From assembly GCA_001724265.1 (NCBI GenBank), contig MEDY01000287.1, positions 1 through 40,635 of the forward strand: a DNA stretch of 40,635 nt. Reading direction: 5' to 3'. Under the pieces are notes generated by a model. It did no database searches, was not told the DNA's origin, and saw only the letters and a program-made list of their open reading frames with translations. Source of the stretch: Rhizaria sp. SCN 62-66. Lineage: Eukaryota; Rhizaria, unplaced. Positions 22,601 through 30,633 of this stretch are shown piece after piece. The first letter of the stretch is position 1. Each line of letters starts with the position of its first letter. The translations under genes and the position numbers were made by a program.

Positions 22601-23349
22601 GGCGACGCGGAGTCGATGTGGCGCACGGACGAGGCGTGGGCCAGCGCGGCGCCGGCGGGCATGACGGCAACCTGCGAGACGTGCGTGGCGAGCACGAGCG
22701 TGGGGCGCGGCAGCGTGAGGAGGCCGAGCAGGGCGCGCGCGCGGAGCTCGCGCTCGAGCGGCGCCGCGACAGCCGCGATGGCGGACCGCACGCGCGCGCG
22801 CACGGACGCGAGCGTCGGGTAGCGCGTCGCCACGGGGCTCGCGTTCACCGCGCTACTGAGGTGCACGTGGCCAACGCTGTTGTCGGCGGCGGCGGTGGCA
22901 GCGGAGGAGGAGGAAGACGTGTTGGGAAACGCGAGGCCGTCGATGCGGACGCGAATCTCACCGGGGAGCGTGCGGTTGAGGATGAGCAGCGTGTAGCCGG
23001 CGGCCGTGACGGCGGGGCCCTCGTCGGTACCAAACTTCTCGCGGTCCTTGTCCTGCGACGAAGACGACGAGGACGAGGAGGAGGACGGCGACGCAGACGC
23101 GGCAGCAGCGGCGGCCTCGGGCCCGTTGCTGGGGGCGAGCGGCTCGGTGCGCGCGAGGGCGAGGAAGAGAAACGGTTTCGTCTCCCACAAATACACAACG
23201 TCGCACGACGTCTGTGCGTCGACGGACCACTCGTGCGCGATGGTGGCCTCGACGTCGGGCTCGTTGGCGTTGAGGTCCAGCACACGGCGCAGGAGGGCGC
23301 CCTCGGTCAGGGCGTCATAGGGGAATAGCGGTTCCGTCGAGGAGCTCAT
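16681..23349 (-). CDS. SAC-domain phosphoinositide phosphatase, greatly expanded
   Basis: SAC phosphatases dephosphorylate PI4P, PI(3,5)P2 or related lipids on Golgi, endosomal or plasma membranes. Landmarks run in family order: WNAHAHRLWAD; the S-R-R-S-R-x-x-x-G-T-R-Y-x-R-R-G block (about 545-565); NEVETEVVLL; LLRGSIPFFW; the catalytic loop VNCVDCLDRTN with Cys1436 and Arg1442; ANGDRIAVQYAG (about 1545); and RYYRNNVTDGVKQQAL (about 1785), the end of the SAC domain. The 2222 residues in one exon are about three times usual, with Ala/Ser/Gly insertions between conserved blocks. After the SAC domain come an unrecognised region (about 1810-2050) and a disordered Ala/Gln tail with FDDFGD at about 1715, DLLSLG and a terminal DAFAALGW. 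No transmembrane segment is evident, unlike Sac1. In-frame TAG at 23368-23370 fixes the start. The subclass (Sac2-like, FIG4-like or other) is unresolved. Confidence 0.92.
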   Translation of the reverse strand: MSSSTEPLFPYDALTEGALLRRVLDLNANEPDVEATIAHEWSVDAQTSCDVVYLWETKPFLFLALARTEPLAPSNGPEAAAAAASASPSSSSSSSSSSQDKDREKFGTDEGPAVTAAGYTLLILNRTLPGEIRVRIDGLAFPNTSSSSSAATAAADNSVGHVHLSSAVNASPVATRYPTLASVRARVRSAIAAVAAPLERELRARALLGLLTLPRPTLVLATHVSQVAVMPAGAALAHASSVRHIDSASPIMALPLAPVLRVDKTVFVPVPHPQYERTLLQAHQQFASGSGSGGGSSSSGSGAAPPPPPPVSLFPDVGDITYHLDASDRALSALRSDSASSYAHSVYTSFTADLTHTLQTQAVAAAAPAADRAVAVAASSGRYAWNAHAHRLWADAVAASVAAAHVNAAAAAAAAVEAGAPTVAPSMPSSVVAALSRPDHAVSIPLPFEAAFVRPAPARSATALAALGVALGAAPFPDVAADEVARALLPLATLSSPLAASPRSAALREAAQRWALATVPAAVCGFACAMRLHEGDRSSPAAMLVVLSRRSRAFAGTRYLRRGATAASPPSAAASERDAHAPTPAAAQRMARAIKGYTGPGAADSNNTGANVATPEDGAGADGGLLGADVAANPDADAAACSVAGDCVVCGSECGAGPRGDQPCRALRDALCGGPGSVANEVETEVVLLAPASRSRARWRWASFTLLRGSIPFFWRQGSALKMAPEVKIAPNALSPASLARTAVAHFARLTRAFPGGRVHAINLIKQRESGTPRDTLLGPAFASVARAVNAELTARAVTRAAARAAARCSVSATTAVVSATAVSAAPGVASGSGVAVTGDEVSALAPLFLRGLIYRSLAAALSAATTAAAARPRSAATPAGCGAHGCALAAPSPDAAVLCPCAQRLALLHLASATAPPDAAPSCAAIDAMIAGALARSAPLARTLVLSTPASAAVNAAATAAAAAAGASGSVGGCWAPVAWLCAGLGLPVPAGAAAEGGAVAALVNAGCTALCVAAVAFGLAAPHSEDAGRDGAMCLTLMPEDNLPYQDAPAPAAALVAAPAATAGNASASASASGKAVPSIALGGPVAVTVFPSASDRFDPQDAEDELQQQQSLLSPLGSPPASSSNAPVPSSSSSSSSSSSGGGGGRFLSSLRARLTGKDSKEREKEKEAAAAEAAAAAAAAEALPAPTVLATKAAVPPLFLHDKPAYTRPVDLAEVVTRPAPSPFAAVLLGAAAGAPAAAVPTAQSYLGSTVAYHGYDFLSRRGAKDHNKTSRPADNGNLVGSQSSVSMSGSSTANIPEGSGSGVGGSNTNSPSASPAVGALASPLSPPPIAGVGSSGSSAAALTDGSTNNAGGAVGPRSRLLPSPTVVSELRRLLTPLVAEVGVSAPMGSAADPMLAACSRAMAGAPEPPSGPAASAPARPLWQRGVVRVNCVDCLDRTNIALFVAAKAGLAQAFQALGLSATPLDALLALAVDATAAASVAASRAAAGSPAETTAQWDGHWARDATARAVLCQLALAHGQRNPSRLPAHLSAALQRALSANGDRIAVQYAGSAAMHRETILLAEDDAPWMAAVCAPLRRTAGPGWEGVLGAGAAPDLAVVSPAAVGGPGLAVPAAQPTPQDDAVSPQPTATTNSSKGGIGNSFMRAFSNFKNSSSSSSSSSSSSSNASSSASVSVSTAAAAASAAAAAPAAPAQSLSVTGALVAPQDDDFDDFGDAAAHSGAAGNSVNGGGSAGANGNASAAAAAAGYDEDADEYDTASRGPSRFAKVSGIAMNAFTAAKRYYRNNVTDGVKQQALSLTTGAFVPGLRPVRGQPTPVRGPQGGALAPLASLRNPAALPAPLLAWMRRLSSPPVAQLPLAPRAPVWADDGGYPVDAGDAELLWRAVAIARAASLARAALAAAADAASTAPDGGSRSAVVLLAPGAVKVDAAAVSALWVRLQHWCELSSLSLPWTPLARVVVRPLPLPAAVVEIRAQVHKRERARSLAAIVPLPTEFTVTAPVSSAQPPAGSPPAAAAAAAATSAARGGGNAGAALAGWHCARVWLTLPPPIQAQLAAALGAASVNANSYNNSANNGAIVGSGAVSFSLAPPAAIAAQTHHAQRSTVLSAAAQPQSQLPSQAQAPAVPARPSRPHGHGHGGPAVTATTANNGFAPAAAAGEPQIDLLSLGLEVQDTPAPAPAAAAPTTAAAAAAATAAAASDEAAAAQKDGDAFAALGW

Positions 23350-24342
23350 TGGTTGACGAACGACTGGCTAGGAAGGTGTGAAGAAACCCCTTCTCAAGCG
23401 CAGTAGTGCGGTTTCGTCTATTTGTCAAAAGGAAGGTGTGAGGAAACAAAGATTTGTGAGCTACAAGGAAACGCCGTGCCGAGCACCCTCCACGAGTAAA
23501 CTTTCACATAAGATTTAGCAGCAAAATCTCCGACAGCACGTTGCCGGATTTTCAAGTCAAATGACCGTAATCATTTGATATTGGGTTAATGTTTAAACAG
23601 CTCAGCAAATGCGTTCACACGCCTCCTGTTGTTGGTTTCATAAACTCAATTGGCCCGATCCGGCTCCGCTCGCAGCGACGCTCGTGGCACTAGCAACTTG
23701 CCCCAGGTAAATGAAATGAGGCTATTAGACGAATATGAGGACTGTATAGTGTGTTTGGCAGCATATTCGTTATTTCTTGTTATTAGTTTTGAAGTTGCTT
23801 GTTTTTACGCTCTGTGACGTCTTGATTTGATCTCTGTACAGCCTCCGATGTAATTACTTGTCGCAGATTGAACACGTGCAGAGTACACATTCCAAGGTAT
23901 TAGACGCACCATGTCTCTGTATTGGGATATTTTTCTTTGGTATATTGTATAGCAGTGCTTTTACTTGATGTGCACGACTGTTGTTTTCATATCTTGTTGT
24001 TATGTTTGTCTGCCACTCTGCGTTTCACATGTGTGTTAGCGAAGAATGCGACGTGTAAAGTAACACGAACAAGCACCTCTGGAGCTTAGTCGATGCAAAT
24101 AGATACAGTGTTAACCGTGCATGAATAAACATCATTATGATAATAAGACAACAGCTATTCATTGTCTTATGTGAATGTTTAGTACAGTTTCAACCAGACT
24201 TTACGTATTATGATAGATGAACAAGGTTATCTTTGTATTACTCCTAAGAGAGATACCACTAATATAAACGTGTAAAACCACTAAATAAACCTTATATATA
24301 AATTTGCGCCGAACCTCGCAGATATTGCTGTTCCGCACCAGC
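23350..24342. other. Intergenic, SAC promoter and IPTase 3' flank
   Basis: About 1 kb of AT-rich DNA with no recognisable gene on either strand and no tRNA-like B box. The left end carries the SAC promoter and 5' UTR, including the direct repeat listed separately. The right part (24100-24310) is very AT-rich, probably the 3' UTR of the dimethylallyltransferase gene. Confidence 0.5.
23371..23447. repeat. Direct repeat pair just upstream of the SAC gene
   Basis: GGAAGGTGTGAAGAAAC (23371-23387) recurs as GGAAGGTGTGAGGAAAC (23431-23447), 16 of 17 identical and spaced exactly 60 bases. The DNA between is not similar beyond the motif, so this is not a simple 60-base tandem duplication. The first copy begins 22 bases upstream of the SAC ATG. 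On the sense strand the motif reads GTTTCYTCACACCTTCC. Confidence 0.7.
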
Positions 24343-24967
24343 TCAAATCACCTGCTTCTCATTCGCATCCACAGCCTTAGCAGCAGAGGACTCGGTTGCA
24401 GACGCAGTTGCAGCGGTAGCAGCGTCAGCGTCCGCACCTGCCTCTTCAGCAGCGTCCCCGCGCGCGGCAGCCCTGCGCGCCTTCTTGCGGTGCAGTTTTG
24501 ACTCGTTATGCGCACGCAGACTCGCCTCAGTGAGCAGCTCCCGATCACACAACTCACACCGCACCTTCACAGACCGACGAGCCGCTCCGCTCCCCTCTCC
24601 TGCTGCGGCTGCGGTGGTGAGGAGAGCGCGGGGCACGACGAGATGGCGGCGCAATACAGGGGGCAATGAGGCCAACGCGGCGGTGACGGCTGCGCCGGTC
24701 AGGCAGCCACCGTCATCGTCTTCGTTACCAGTCTCGATGTTGCCGCTGTTGCTGCTGTTGTTGCCGGTGTTGGCGGCTGCGGTAGCGGCTGAAGGGTCTG
24801 AGAGGGTGACTGTGACGTCGTCTAGTGCCGTCGTCGCAGTTGCAGCTAATGCTGTTGTCGGTGTTTGGATGCGAGGACGCTTGACGACAGCAGAAGCATC
24901 GGCGTCGCCGACGTCAGCAACAGCAACAGACTCTGCCATTGTCACAGTCGCAGCCTGACGTTGCTGC

Positions 24968-24998
<31 letters not shown>

Positions 24999-27297
24999 GC
25001 TGCAGTCGTGGTGGTGCTGACGCGAGAAACATCGACACCAGAGCCACAGCAGGGTCGCGAACAGTCGAGTCCCACCGAGATTGCGACTGCAACTGGGACT
25101 CAGTCTTATCATCTGATTGCGACTGCGACTGGGACTTAGCTGCAGCCTCAGCAGCCTCAGCGGGCGTCTCAAACAGCTTCACAGTCGTCTTATCCACACC
25201 CGCCACAGAGCTTACACTCATGCTAGAGTGTGCACGATCATTACCACTGCCAGTGCGCCTGCCCACGGTCTGAGACTGTGTCCTTGACTGTGAATGGGAC
25301 TGCGGTTGCGCCGCTGTCGTTGGAGCAGGCTTGTCAACGTCGGAGGAATCGATCCTGACCGCAAGCAACGGCCACTCATCTATCGCTCCACTCGCTCTCT
25401 CGCCGGCAGTCGCACTCGCGGCGTCCCTCGCACTCGCCCGTGCGCGGTCACTGACACTCTCGCTGGCGCTCTCATTGACACTGTCTGCCGCTGCCGCGTT
25501 AGAGTGTGTGTCGGCCAGCGCCAGCGCCAGCATCCGCGCGAGCGCAAGCGGGCCCTTGCCAGTGAGCGTCCTGCGCAAGCGTGCGCGGATTGCCTTGGTC
25601 TGCACCGCGGCGTACGCGGTGGTGGCCTGCTCAAGCACGCGCGCGCACGAGACGGCGCACGAAAACAGCTCCGCGTCCGCATCCGTGCTCACTGTGTCGC
25701 TCGTAGTGGGAGCACTGCCATTTGCAGTCGCATGCGCGTTCACTCTCGCGATATCGCTGGCGTCAGAAGAAGCGGTCGTATTAGGAGAAGCGAGGAATGC
25801 GCGTGCCAGCGTATCACAACGCTCTGACCGCCCCTCCTGTTCCATCGCAGCGGCCCACCAGCCCTGTGACGCTGTATCTTTAGCTCTCGCTGCATCGCCG
25901 CCAGTATCGTCAATACTACGCACCGTGCCAGCGAGCGCGCGCTTGTGGAGCCACGGGAGAAACTCCTTCAGTCCGATGGCCTGAGCAGCGCCGACCGTGG
26001 GATCGATCGCCGCCGCGAGCGCCGCCACAGCCGCGGGGCCACCGTGCAGACGCGCATCGCCGTTGTCGCCACTGGCGCTGCCGGTGCTGCTCTTGTTGCT
26101 CTCGTTGCGAGTGTTGCTGAGGGCAGAGGGGGCGAGCAAAGCGGCCGCCGCGAGGACCTCCGTCAACGCACCGTCACGCGTTGCCCTGCCGCGATCAGTG
26201 CCCATATTCTCTGTTGTCGCTGTCGCTGGCACGTGCGCGCTTGGAGCTGTAGCTTTGTCCGCCGCGGCGGTGGCGGCTGCGGCTGCGGCGGTGGCGGGGC
26301 GTCCGGCGAGCATGGCGGCGACGCGGGCGCGCGCTCGGCGACGCAGAGCGGGCGCGTCGGCTGACAGCCACAACAGCAGCGGACGGTAGCCGCGGCGCAG
26401 GCGGCCGTCGTCGAAGCCGCCGTAGCGCGAGAGCAGCGCGGACGCGGTGCCCTCGTCATCAACGTTGTCATCGTCGTCATCGTCATCGTCGTCGTCGTTG
26501 TCGTCGTCGTCATCATTGGTGGCCTCAGCCGTCGCCGTCGCTGTCGTCATCGTTGTTGTTGTTTCAGGCGCAGAAGCGTCCCCCGTATTTGCATGAGCGC
26601 TGGCAGAGGGGACCGTGAGCGGGATGTTGTTCGCGAAGCAGTGCGCGGCAAAGGCAGAGTGCAAGCGGACACCGCGCGAGGCCTCGGACACGGTCTCGAG
26701 TGCGCGGCGCAGTTTGCGGCTGTTGCGCGGGGGAACCTGTGCGGCACGCGCGGGGTCGAGCGTACGCAATTCAGTGAGCAACTCGTCAACCGCGCGCGGA
26801 CGCAGGAACGCCGCGTATGCCGCCGCGTCGAAGGGCAGCTTGTTCTGGCGCGACGAGTCGTTTAGCTGTTGGTCAGCAGAATTATTATCGCGTGTGTAGG
26901 CCAAGTGTGCGAGGTAGGACTCGAAGAGCAGGCCCTGAATCCAGTAAAATGTGCCGCCACAGACAATAGGCAGCTTGCCACGCGCAGTCACGTCAGCGAT
27001 GCACGCGTCGGCAGCGCGGATGAAGGACAGGACGTCGTAGGCGCCGTCGGTGGGCTCGCACGAGACGAGGTGATGTGGTGCGCGCGCCAGCTCTGCGGGG
27101 CTCGGCTTCGCGGAGAGCTGGTCCAGGCCGCGGTAGACCTGCATCGAGTCCGCAGAAATGACTTCGCCGTTAAGCGCCTCGGCCAGCTCGAGCGCCAGAC
27201 GCGTCTTGCCAGTCGCGGTCGATCCAGTAATCACCACCAGCGGCACATTGCCAGCTGGCTTAGGACTGCAGTTGTTGTCGCGCGCAACATCCGTCAT
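24343..27297 (-). CDS. tRNA dimethylallyltransferase (IPTase; MiaA/Mod5/TRIT1 family)
   Basis: Transfers a dimethylallyl group to A37 of tRNAs reading UNN codons, giving i6A. Landmarks are the P-loop GSTATGKT (residues 25-32), EVISADSMQVYRGLD with Asp50, HHLVSCEP, IVCGGTFYWIQGLLF, the late core block AIGLKEFLPWL and the YAAVQTKAIRARL helix. At the C-terminus is a matrin-type zinc finger, C-X2-C-X12-H-X5-H (about 912-935), as in eukaryotic Mod5/TRIT1 but not bacterial MiaA. The start is the ATG at 27295-27297, giving 984 residues; the seven preceding in-frame codons begin with GTG and are not counted. The protein is about twice the usual length, owing to a poly-Asp block (about 260-280), Ala/Ser/Thr insertions and a Gln run near the finger. 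No clear mitochondrial presequence is seen. It is divergent from histone H3. Confidence 0.93.
24961..25005 (-). repeat. CAA/CAG tract encoding poly-Gln in IPTase
   Basis: TTG repeats on the plus strand (CAA on the sense strand), with CAG at both ends, encode about 14 Gln between the catalytic domain and the zinc finger. Confidence 0.85.
26463..26515 (-). repeat. GAC/GAT tract encoding poly-Asp in IPTase
   Basis: Imperfect GAC/GAT repeats on the minus strand encode about 15 Asp with a few Asn and Val, inserted in the middle of the dimethylallyltransferase core. Confidence 0.8.
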
Positions 27298-27986
27298 TGC
27301 GGAAATCAAAAGCACCACAAATAATTAAAAAAATCGACAAGCCAATCAAGATAATTCGCACTTCGTCTCTTGATCAACACATCTTAGTAACAACAGAAAT
27401 AGCAATCTCACCACAAACACCAAACATAGCGTCGCTCTGGCACGGTTCGTGAAAAATCGATGTTTGAATGAATTAGTGGTGGTGGCGAGCGCCAAGAGGT
27501 GGGAAGTGGTCTCCCACTCGACGACGAACAAATGTTCGAGAATTAGCCACAAAGACGTGCATAGAATGTGCCATTGTTGATGCAAATCAACACTGATAGC
27601 TCTCTTATGCTTTCAATTTTAATTTCAGTCATGGGCGCGCGCGGCTTATTTGTCTTCTGGAGGTTGTGCTGATTAGCTCGTCCTTGACGAGCGACGAAAA
27701 GTCTGCCGACCCAAAACTGGATTCAGCTACGCGGCCATTTCTGCCCCTAGAAGTCGGGATTGTCTCGTCTATTAATTAGTTTAGTCTTTCCACTTTAAGT
27801 TTCAAGCTATTTGGTCGAGAATTGTCGTCTTGGTCGCGTACATTCCTCTTTGACAAACTCTAACCGCCACTTTTTTCGGCGGGAAGGTCCCGTCACCTCT
27901 CATGCACCCCCCTTGGCTCACCTTTGCCCCCTCTTTTCACCCCCTGACCCCCCTATTTGCTTTTTTATTACACCCTCAGCTTAAAA
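27298..27986. promoter_or_regulatory. Divergent intergenic region, IPTase / histone H3
   Basis: 689 bases between opposing start codons; no gene seen. The H3 side contains the E2F-like element listed separately, then a long pyrimidine-rich leader (27888-27980) ending in CTTAAAA before the ATG. A short minus-strand open frame at 27346-27585 has no recognisable content. Confidence 0.5.
27871..27887 (+). promoter_or_regulatory. E2F/DP-like element upstream of histone H3
   Basis: TTTTTTCGGCGGGAAGG lies about 100 bases before the H3 ATG. It differs at one position from the E2F consensus TTTGGCGGGAA. This site type drives S-phase expression in animals and plants. Function is inferred from sequence and position only. 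Confidence 0.4.
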
Positions 27987-28571
27987 ATGGCTCGCACCAA
28001 GCACACCGCGCACAAGGGTCAGGGTGGCAAGTACCCCCGCAAGGCCGCCCTCGGCACCAAGGCCGCCCGCAAGACCGCCCCGTCCCAGTCTGGCGTCAAG
28101 AAGGCCCACCGCTACCGCCCCGGTACCGTCGCGCTCCGCCAGATCAAGTCGCTCCAGCGCTCCACCGAGCTTCTCATCCGCAAGCTCCCCTTCCAGCGCC
28201 TCGTCCGTGAGGTCGCCAACCAGTTCAAGAACGACCTCCGCTTCCAGTCGACCGCCATCATGGCGCTCCAGGAGGCCGCCGAGGCCTACCTCGTCTCGCT
28301 CTTCGAGGACACCAACCTTCTCTGCCTCCACGCCAAGCGTGTCACCATCGTACGTCGCTCTCCTGCCTCCGTACCCCTTATCATCCCGCTTTATTTCAAC
28401 TCTCCGCTGCTCTCCCCCGCTTTTCACTCGACTTCACCTCCGGTCGCTCACTTTTGAACCCTCTTTTCGATCTTCGCCTTGGTCCCCTGTCCCTTACACG
28501 CACCTCCTTACATTTCACAGCAACCCCGTGACATGATCCTTGCCCGCCGTATCCGTGGCGACCGCAACTAA
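27987..28571 (+). CDS. Histone H3, divergent variant, two exons
   Basis: Core nucleosome histone. Exon 1 (27987-28349) and exon 2 (28521-28571) join in phase 0 to give 137 residues including Met, one more than canonical H3. The fold is intact: [44 protein letters not shown] and LARRIRG. Loop 1 has normal length, so it is not CENP-A. Differences from the near-universal sequence (standard numbering, no Met): Q5H, R8H, S10G, T11Q, A15Y, one extra residue near 19-22, S28T, A31S/T32Q, P38A, E50Q, R52K, R53S, Y54L, K56R, M120Q, K122R. Lysines 4, 9, 14, 18, 27, 36 and 79 are kept. No animal-type histone 3' stem-loop is evident after the stop. It could be the organism's main H3 or a specialised variant. 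Confidence 0.96.
28350..28520 (+). other. Intron of the histone H3 gene (171 bases)
   Basis: Donor ATC|GTACGT at 28350 and acceptor TTTCACAG ending at 28520. It is pyrimidine-rich throughout and falls in phase 0 between the VTI codons and the C-terminal helix. The intron reads open in one frame, so an unspliced transcript would give a wrong C-terminus of moderate length. Confidence 0.9.
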
Positions 28572-29661
28572 GTGTCATGCGCCATGTGTACGCAAAACTT
28601 CTCTTGATGATTGGCTGTTTCCCCACCACCACAAACACCACGAACGCTCAGACGTAAGTGATGACATCATCGACACTGTTGGCATCGTTGCTCTCTCTCT
28701 CTCTCTCTCTCTCTTTGTGTCAGTGTGTGAATCTGTGTGTGTTTTCCCCTCCAGCGGTAAAGTTGGACTGGCCGCGAAGGATGCCCCCCTATAACAGACG
28801 CGCAACAGTATACCGCCTTCCTCCCTCTTTCTCTCTCGCAGACTCTGCTAGTGTGTAAGTGGCAGGTGGCAGCTTAACTAAAAACGCGCACGGGATGATA
28901 AAGACTGTCGTACGCGCAAAATCGTACGCGAACTAATAACAAACGACAAAATCAATACAAATATACACTAATAACAGCAACATAGCAATTAAATTCTCTT
29001 CAAATTAATTTATCCAAATGAACCGAGCATATTCTGTCCGAATCGGTGCCGACGCCTACGATATTTACGTATTAAAATGCTGTGTGTATGATGTAGAAGC
29101 ATTTCGTGGGAGCCAAAAAAGACTACGTAGATACTTGATTACTGATAGATTAGATAGAGCAAAGCTGCGAGCTGGCAGAGGGGCGATCACCACGGAACAA
29201 AGATTCACTTACAGTCGATCCATCCACATACAGCACTTACATGGGGGAACCACCGGGAGATTATAGATTAGAGAGTTTTCGTTCTTGATTTGTGACGTCA
29301 AGGGAAACTGAAATGGAATATAACTGAGAGACTAGAGGAAAAAAATAAACGCCGAAGACATATAAAAGCACAAAAAGATGTAATCACACAATGTGATCCG
29401 TTTTCCCAGATTTTGCGTTTGCTGAACTGACGCTCTTAGACATCGATCGACTACAATAAAACGAGTCGTATTCTTCTTATTCTTAATAGGATTGCTATGA
29501 GTAGCATGACATGCGTGCGACGATATAGTTATAAAACGCTTTTCACATTCACGTGTTGTTATATTTCGTGCCGCTTCGGTACGCTTTCGCTTTCGCTTTC
29601 ACTATTCGCTGTGCGGTACATTACGCGTTTTGCCCCGCTTTGCTACGACTTTGCGAAGACG
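28572..29661. other. Convergent intergenic region, H3 / VIT1-like
   Basis: About 1.1 kb, AT-rich, with no recognised gene. It contains the (CT)n tract listed separately, a near-palindrome GATGACATCATC at 28660-28671, a TCGTACGCG direct repeat near 28908 and 28924, and a perfect CRE-type palindrome TGACGTCA at 29293-29300. None can be tied to a promoter here, since both flanking genes end into this region. Confidence 0.5.
28691..28714. repeat. (CT)n microsatellite
   Basis: Twelve CT dinucleotides in the 3' flank of histone H3. Confidence 0.95.
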
Positions 29662-30633
29662 TTAGACGTTGACGTCGAAGAGCACGGTGAGGAGGACGCC
29701 CGCGACATACGACAGCGCGGCCGCGAACGACCCCAGCCCGGCGATGACGAGGCCAGAACGCCACCAGTCGTCGCCGAGCTCGACGAGGCGCGCCTTGAGG
29801 ACGCCGAGGACGAAGAGAGTGAGGACGGTGAGGATGATGGACATGTTCATCTGCGCTGACGCGGAGACCCACTCGAGGCCCGGGATGAAGGTCAGAAAAA
29901 ACGGCAGCAGCGGGATGGAGCCGAAGACTGAGAAGGACACGCCGGTGACGACGCCGCTCTTCCACGGCTCCTCGTCCGGGTCCGGCGGCAGCAGCCGCAG
30001 CTCTTCGACCATCATGACGTCGAGGAAAGCTTCGGGGTACTTAGCGAGGATGGTCCAGATGCGACGCGAGTCCTCGGGAGAGATGCCGCGCTGTACGTAG
30101 AGCTCGATCATCTCCTCGACCTCCTGCTCCATCGACACGTGCATCTCCCAGGCTTCACGCTTGCGCTCGGAGTGGTAATTCTCGATCTCGGCCTGCTCGG
30201 ACAGCATGTCGCCGATGCCCATGCCGACGGCGTCCGACACGAGGTGGCAGATGCCGACGATGACGATAACGATCGGCGCGAGGTTGGCGCCCGCGACCGA
30301 GGTGACGGTGGCGAACGTCGTGATGATGCCGTCGACGCCGCCGTAGACCAGCGCCTTGAGGTACGGACCGGCGGCGTTGCCGTGGGCCTCTATCTGGCCG
30401 CCCGCCTGGCGCTGCGCCGCGTGGTACGCCAGACTGGCCTCAATGTCGCCGGCCTTAAAGGCCTCGCGCGCAGACTTGGCGACAATGGGCGCAGTTGTGG
30501 AGGACGAGGGAGACTTGGAGGAGTTGGAGTTGACGACGCCCATTTCGGTCTCGGACGAGGCCTGGAAGCCGCCGGAGGCGCCGCTCATCAGAGGCGTCGT
30601 CTCCCGCGACGGAGAGGAATCTAAGTGAGACAT
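29662..30633 (-). CDS. VIT1/CCC1-family vacuolar iron (manganese) transporter
   Basis: Exports Fe2+ or Mn2+ from cytosol into vacuole-like compartments, protecting against metal toxicity. The protein has 323 residues. The first 85 form a Ser-rich cytosolic tail. TM1 (about 91-115) contains GGVDGIITTFA, with the conserved Asp101. TM2 (about 119-141) runs into GDMLSEQAE, the family's G-D-x-x-S-x-x-A-E-like block. A helical cytosolic metal-binding region (about 150-215) is rich in Glu and Met, including EVEEMIELYV and MMVEELRL. TM3 (about 227-250) starts with KSGVVTGVSFSVFGSIPLLP, then TM4 (about 262-283) and TM5 (about 293-318). Length and five-helix topology match plant and protist VIT1. No low-complexity inflation is seen, unlike its neighbours. 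It is convergent with H3 and divergent from the glutaminase gene. Confidence 0.93.
   Translation of the reverse strand: MSHLDSSPSRETTPLMSGASGGFQASSETEMGVVNSNSSKSPSSSTTAPIVAKSAREAFKAGDIEASLAYHAAQRQAGGQIEAHGNAAGPYLKALVYGGVDGIITTFATVTSVAGANLAPIVIVIVGICHLVSDAVGMGIGDMLSEQAEIENYHSERKREAWEMHVSMEQEVEEMIELYVQRGISPEDSRRIWTILAKYPEAFLDVMMVEELRLLPPDPDEEPWKSGVVTGVSFSVFGSIPLLPFFLTFIPGLEWVSASAQMNMSIILTVLTLFVLGVLKARLVELGDDWWRSGLVIAGLGSFAAALSYVAGVLLTVLFDVNV

Noticed and set aside
23350-24342. tRNA or other RNA gene in the large gaps
   Set aside because: No B-box-like sequence paired with an A box or cloverleaf was found by eye in this or the other intergenic regions.
27298-27318. Seven extra N-terminal codons on the IPTase
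   Set aside because: The first of these codons is GTG, not ATG. The first ATG is at 27295-27297.
27987-28457. Histone H3 as a single-exon frame ending at 28457
   Set aside because: The frame after VTI reads through the intron into non-histone sequence. Splicing at 28350/28520 restores the H3 C-terminus LARRIRG.
27987-28571. Centromeric CENP-A instead of H3
   Set aside because: Loop 1 between helices 1 and 2 has canonical length and the helix residues follow ordinary H3.
29080-29145. Possible box C/D snoRNA (ATGATGT ... CTGA)
   Set aside because: The C box is imperfect, there is no flanking stem and no recognisable guide region.
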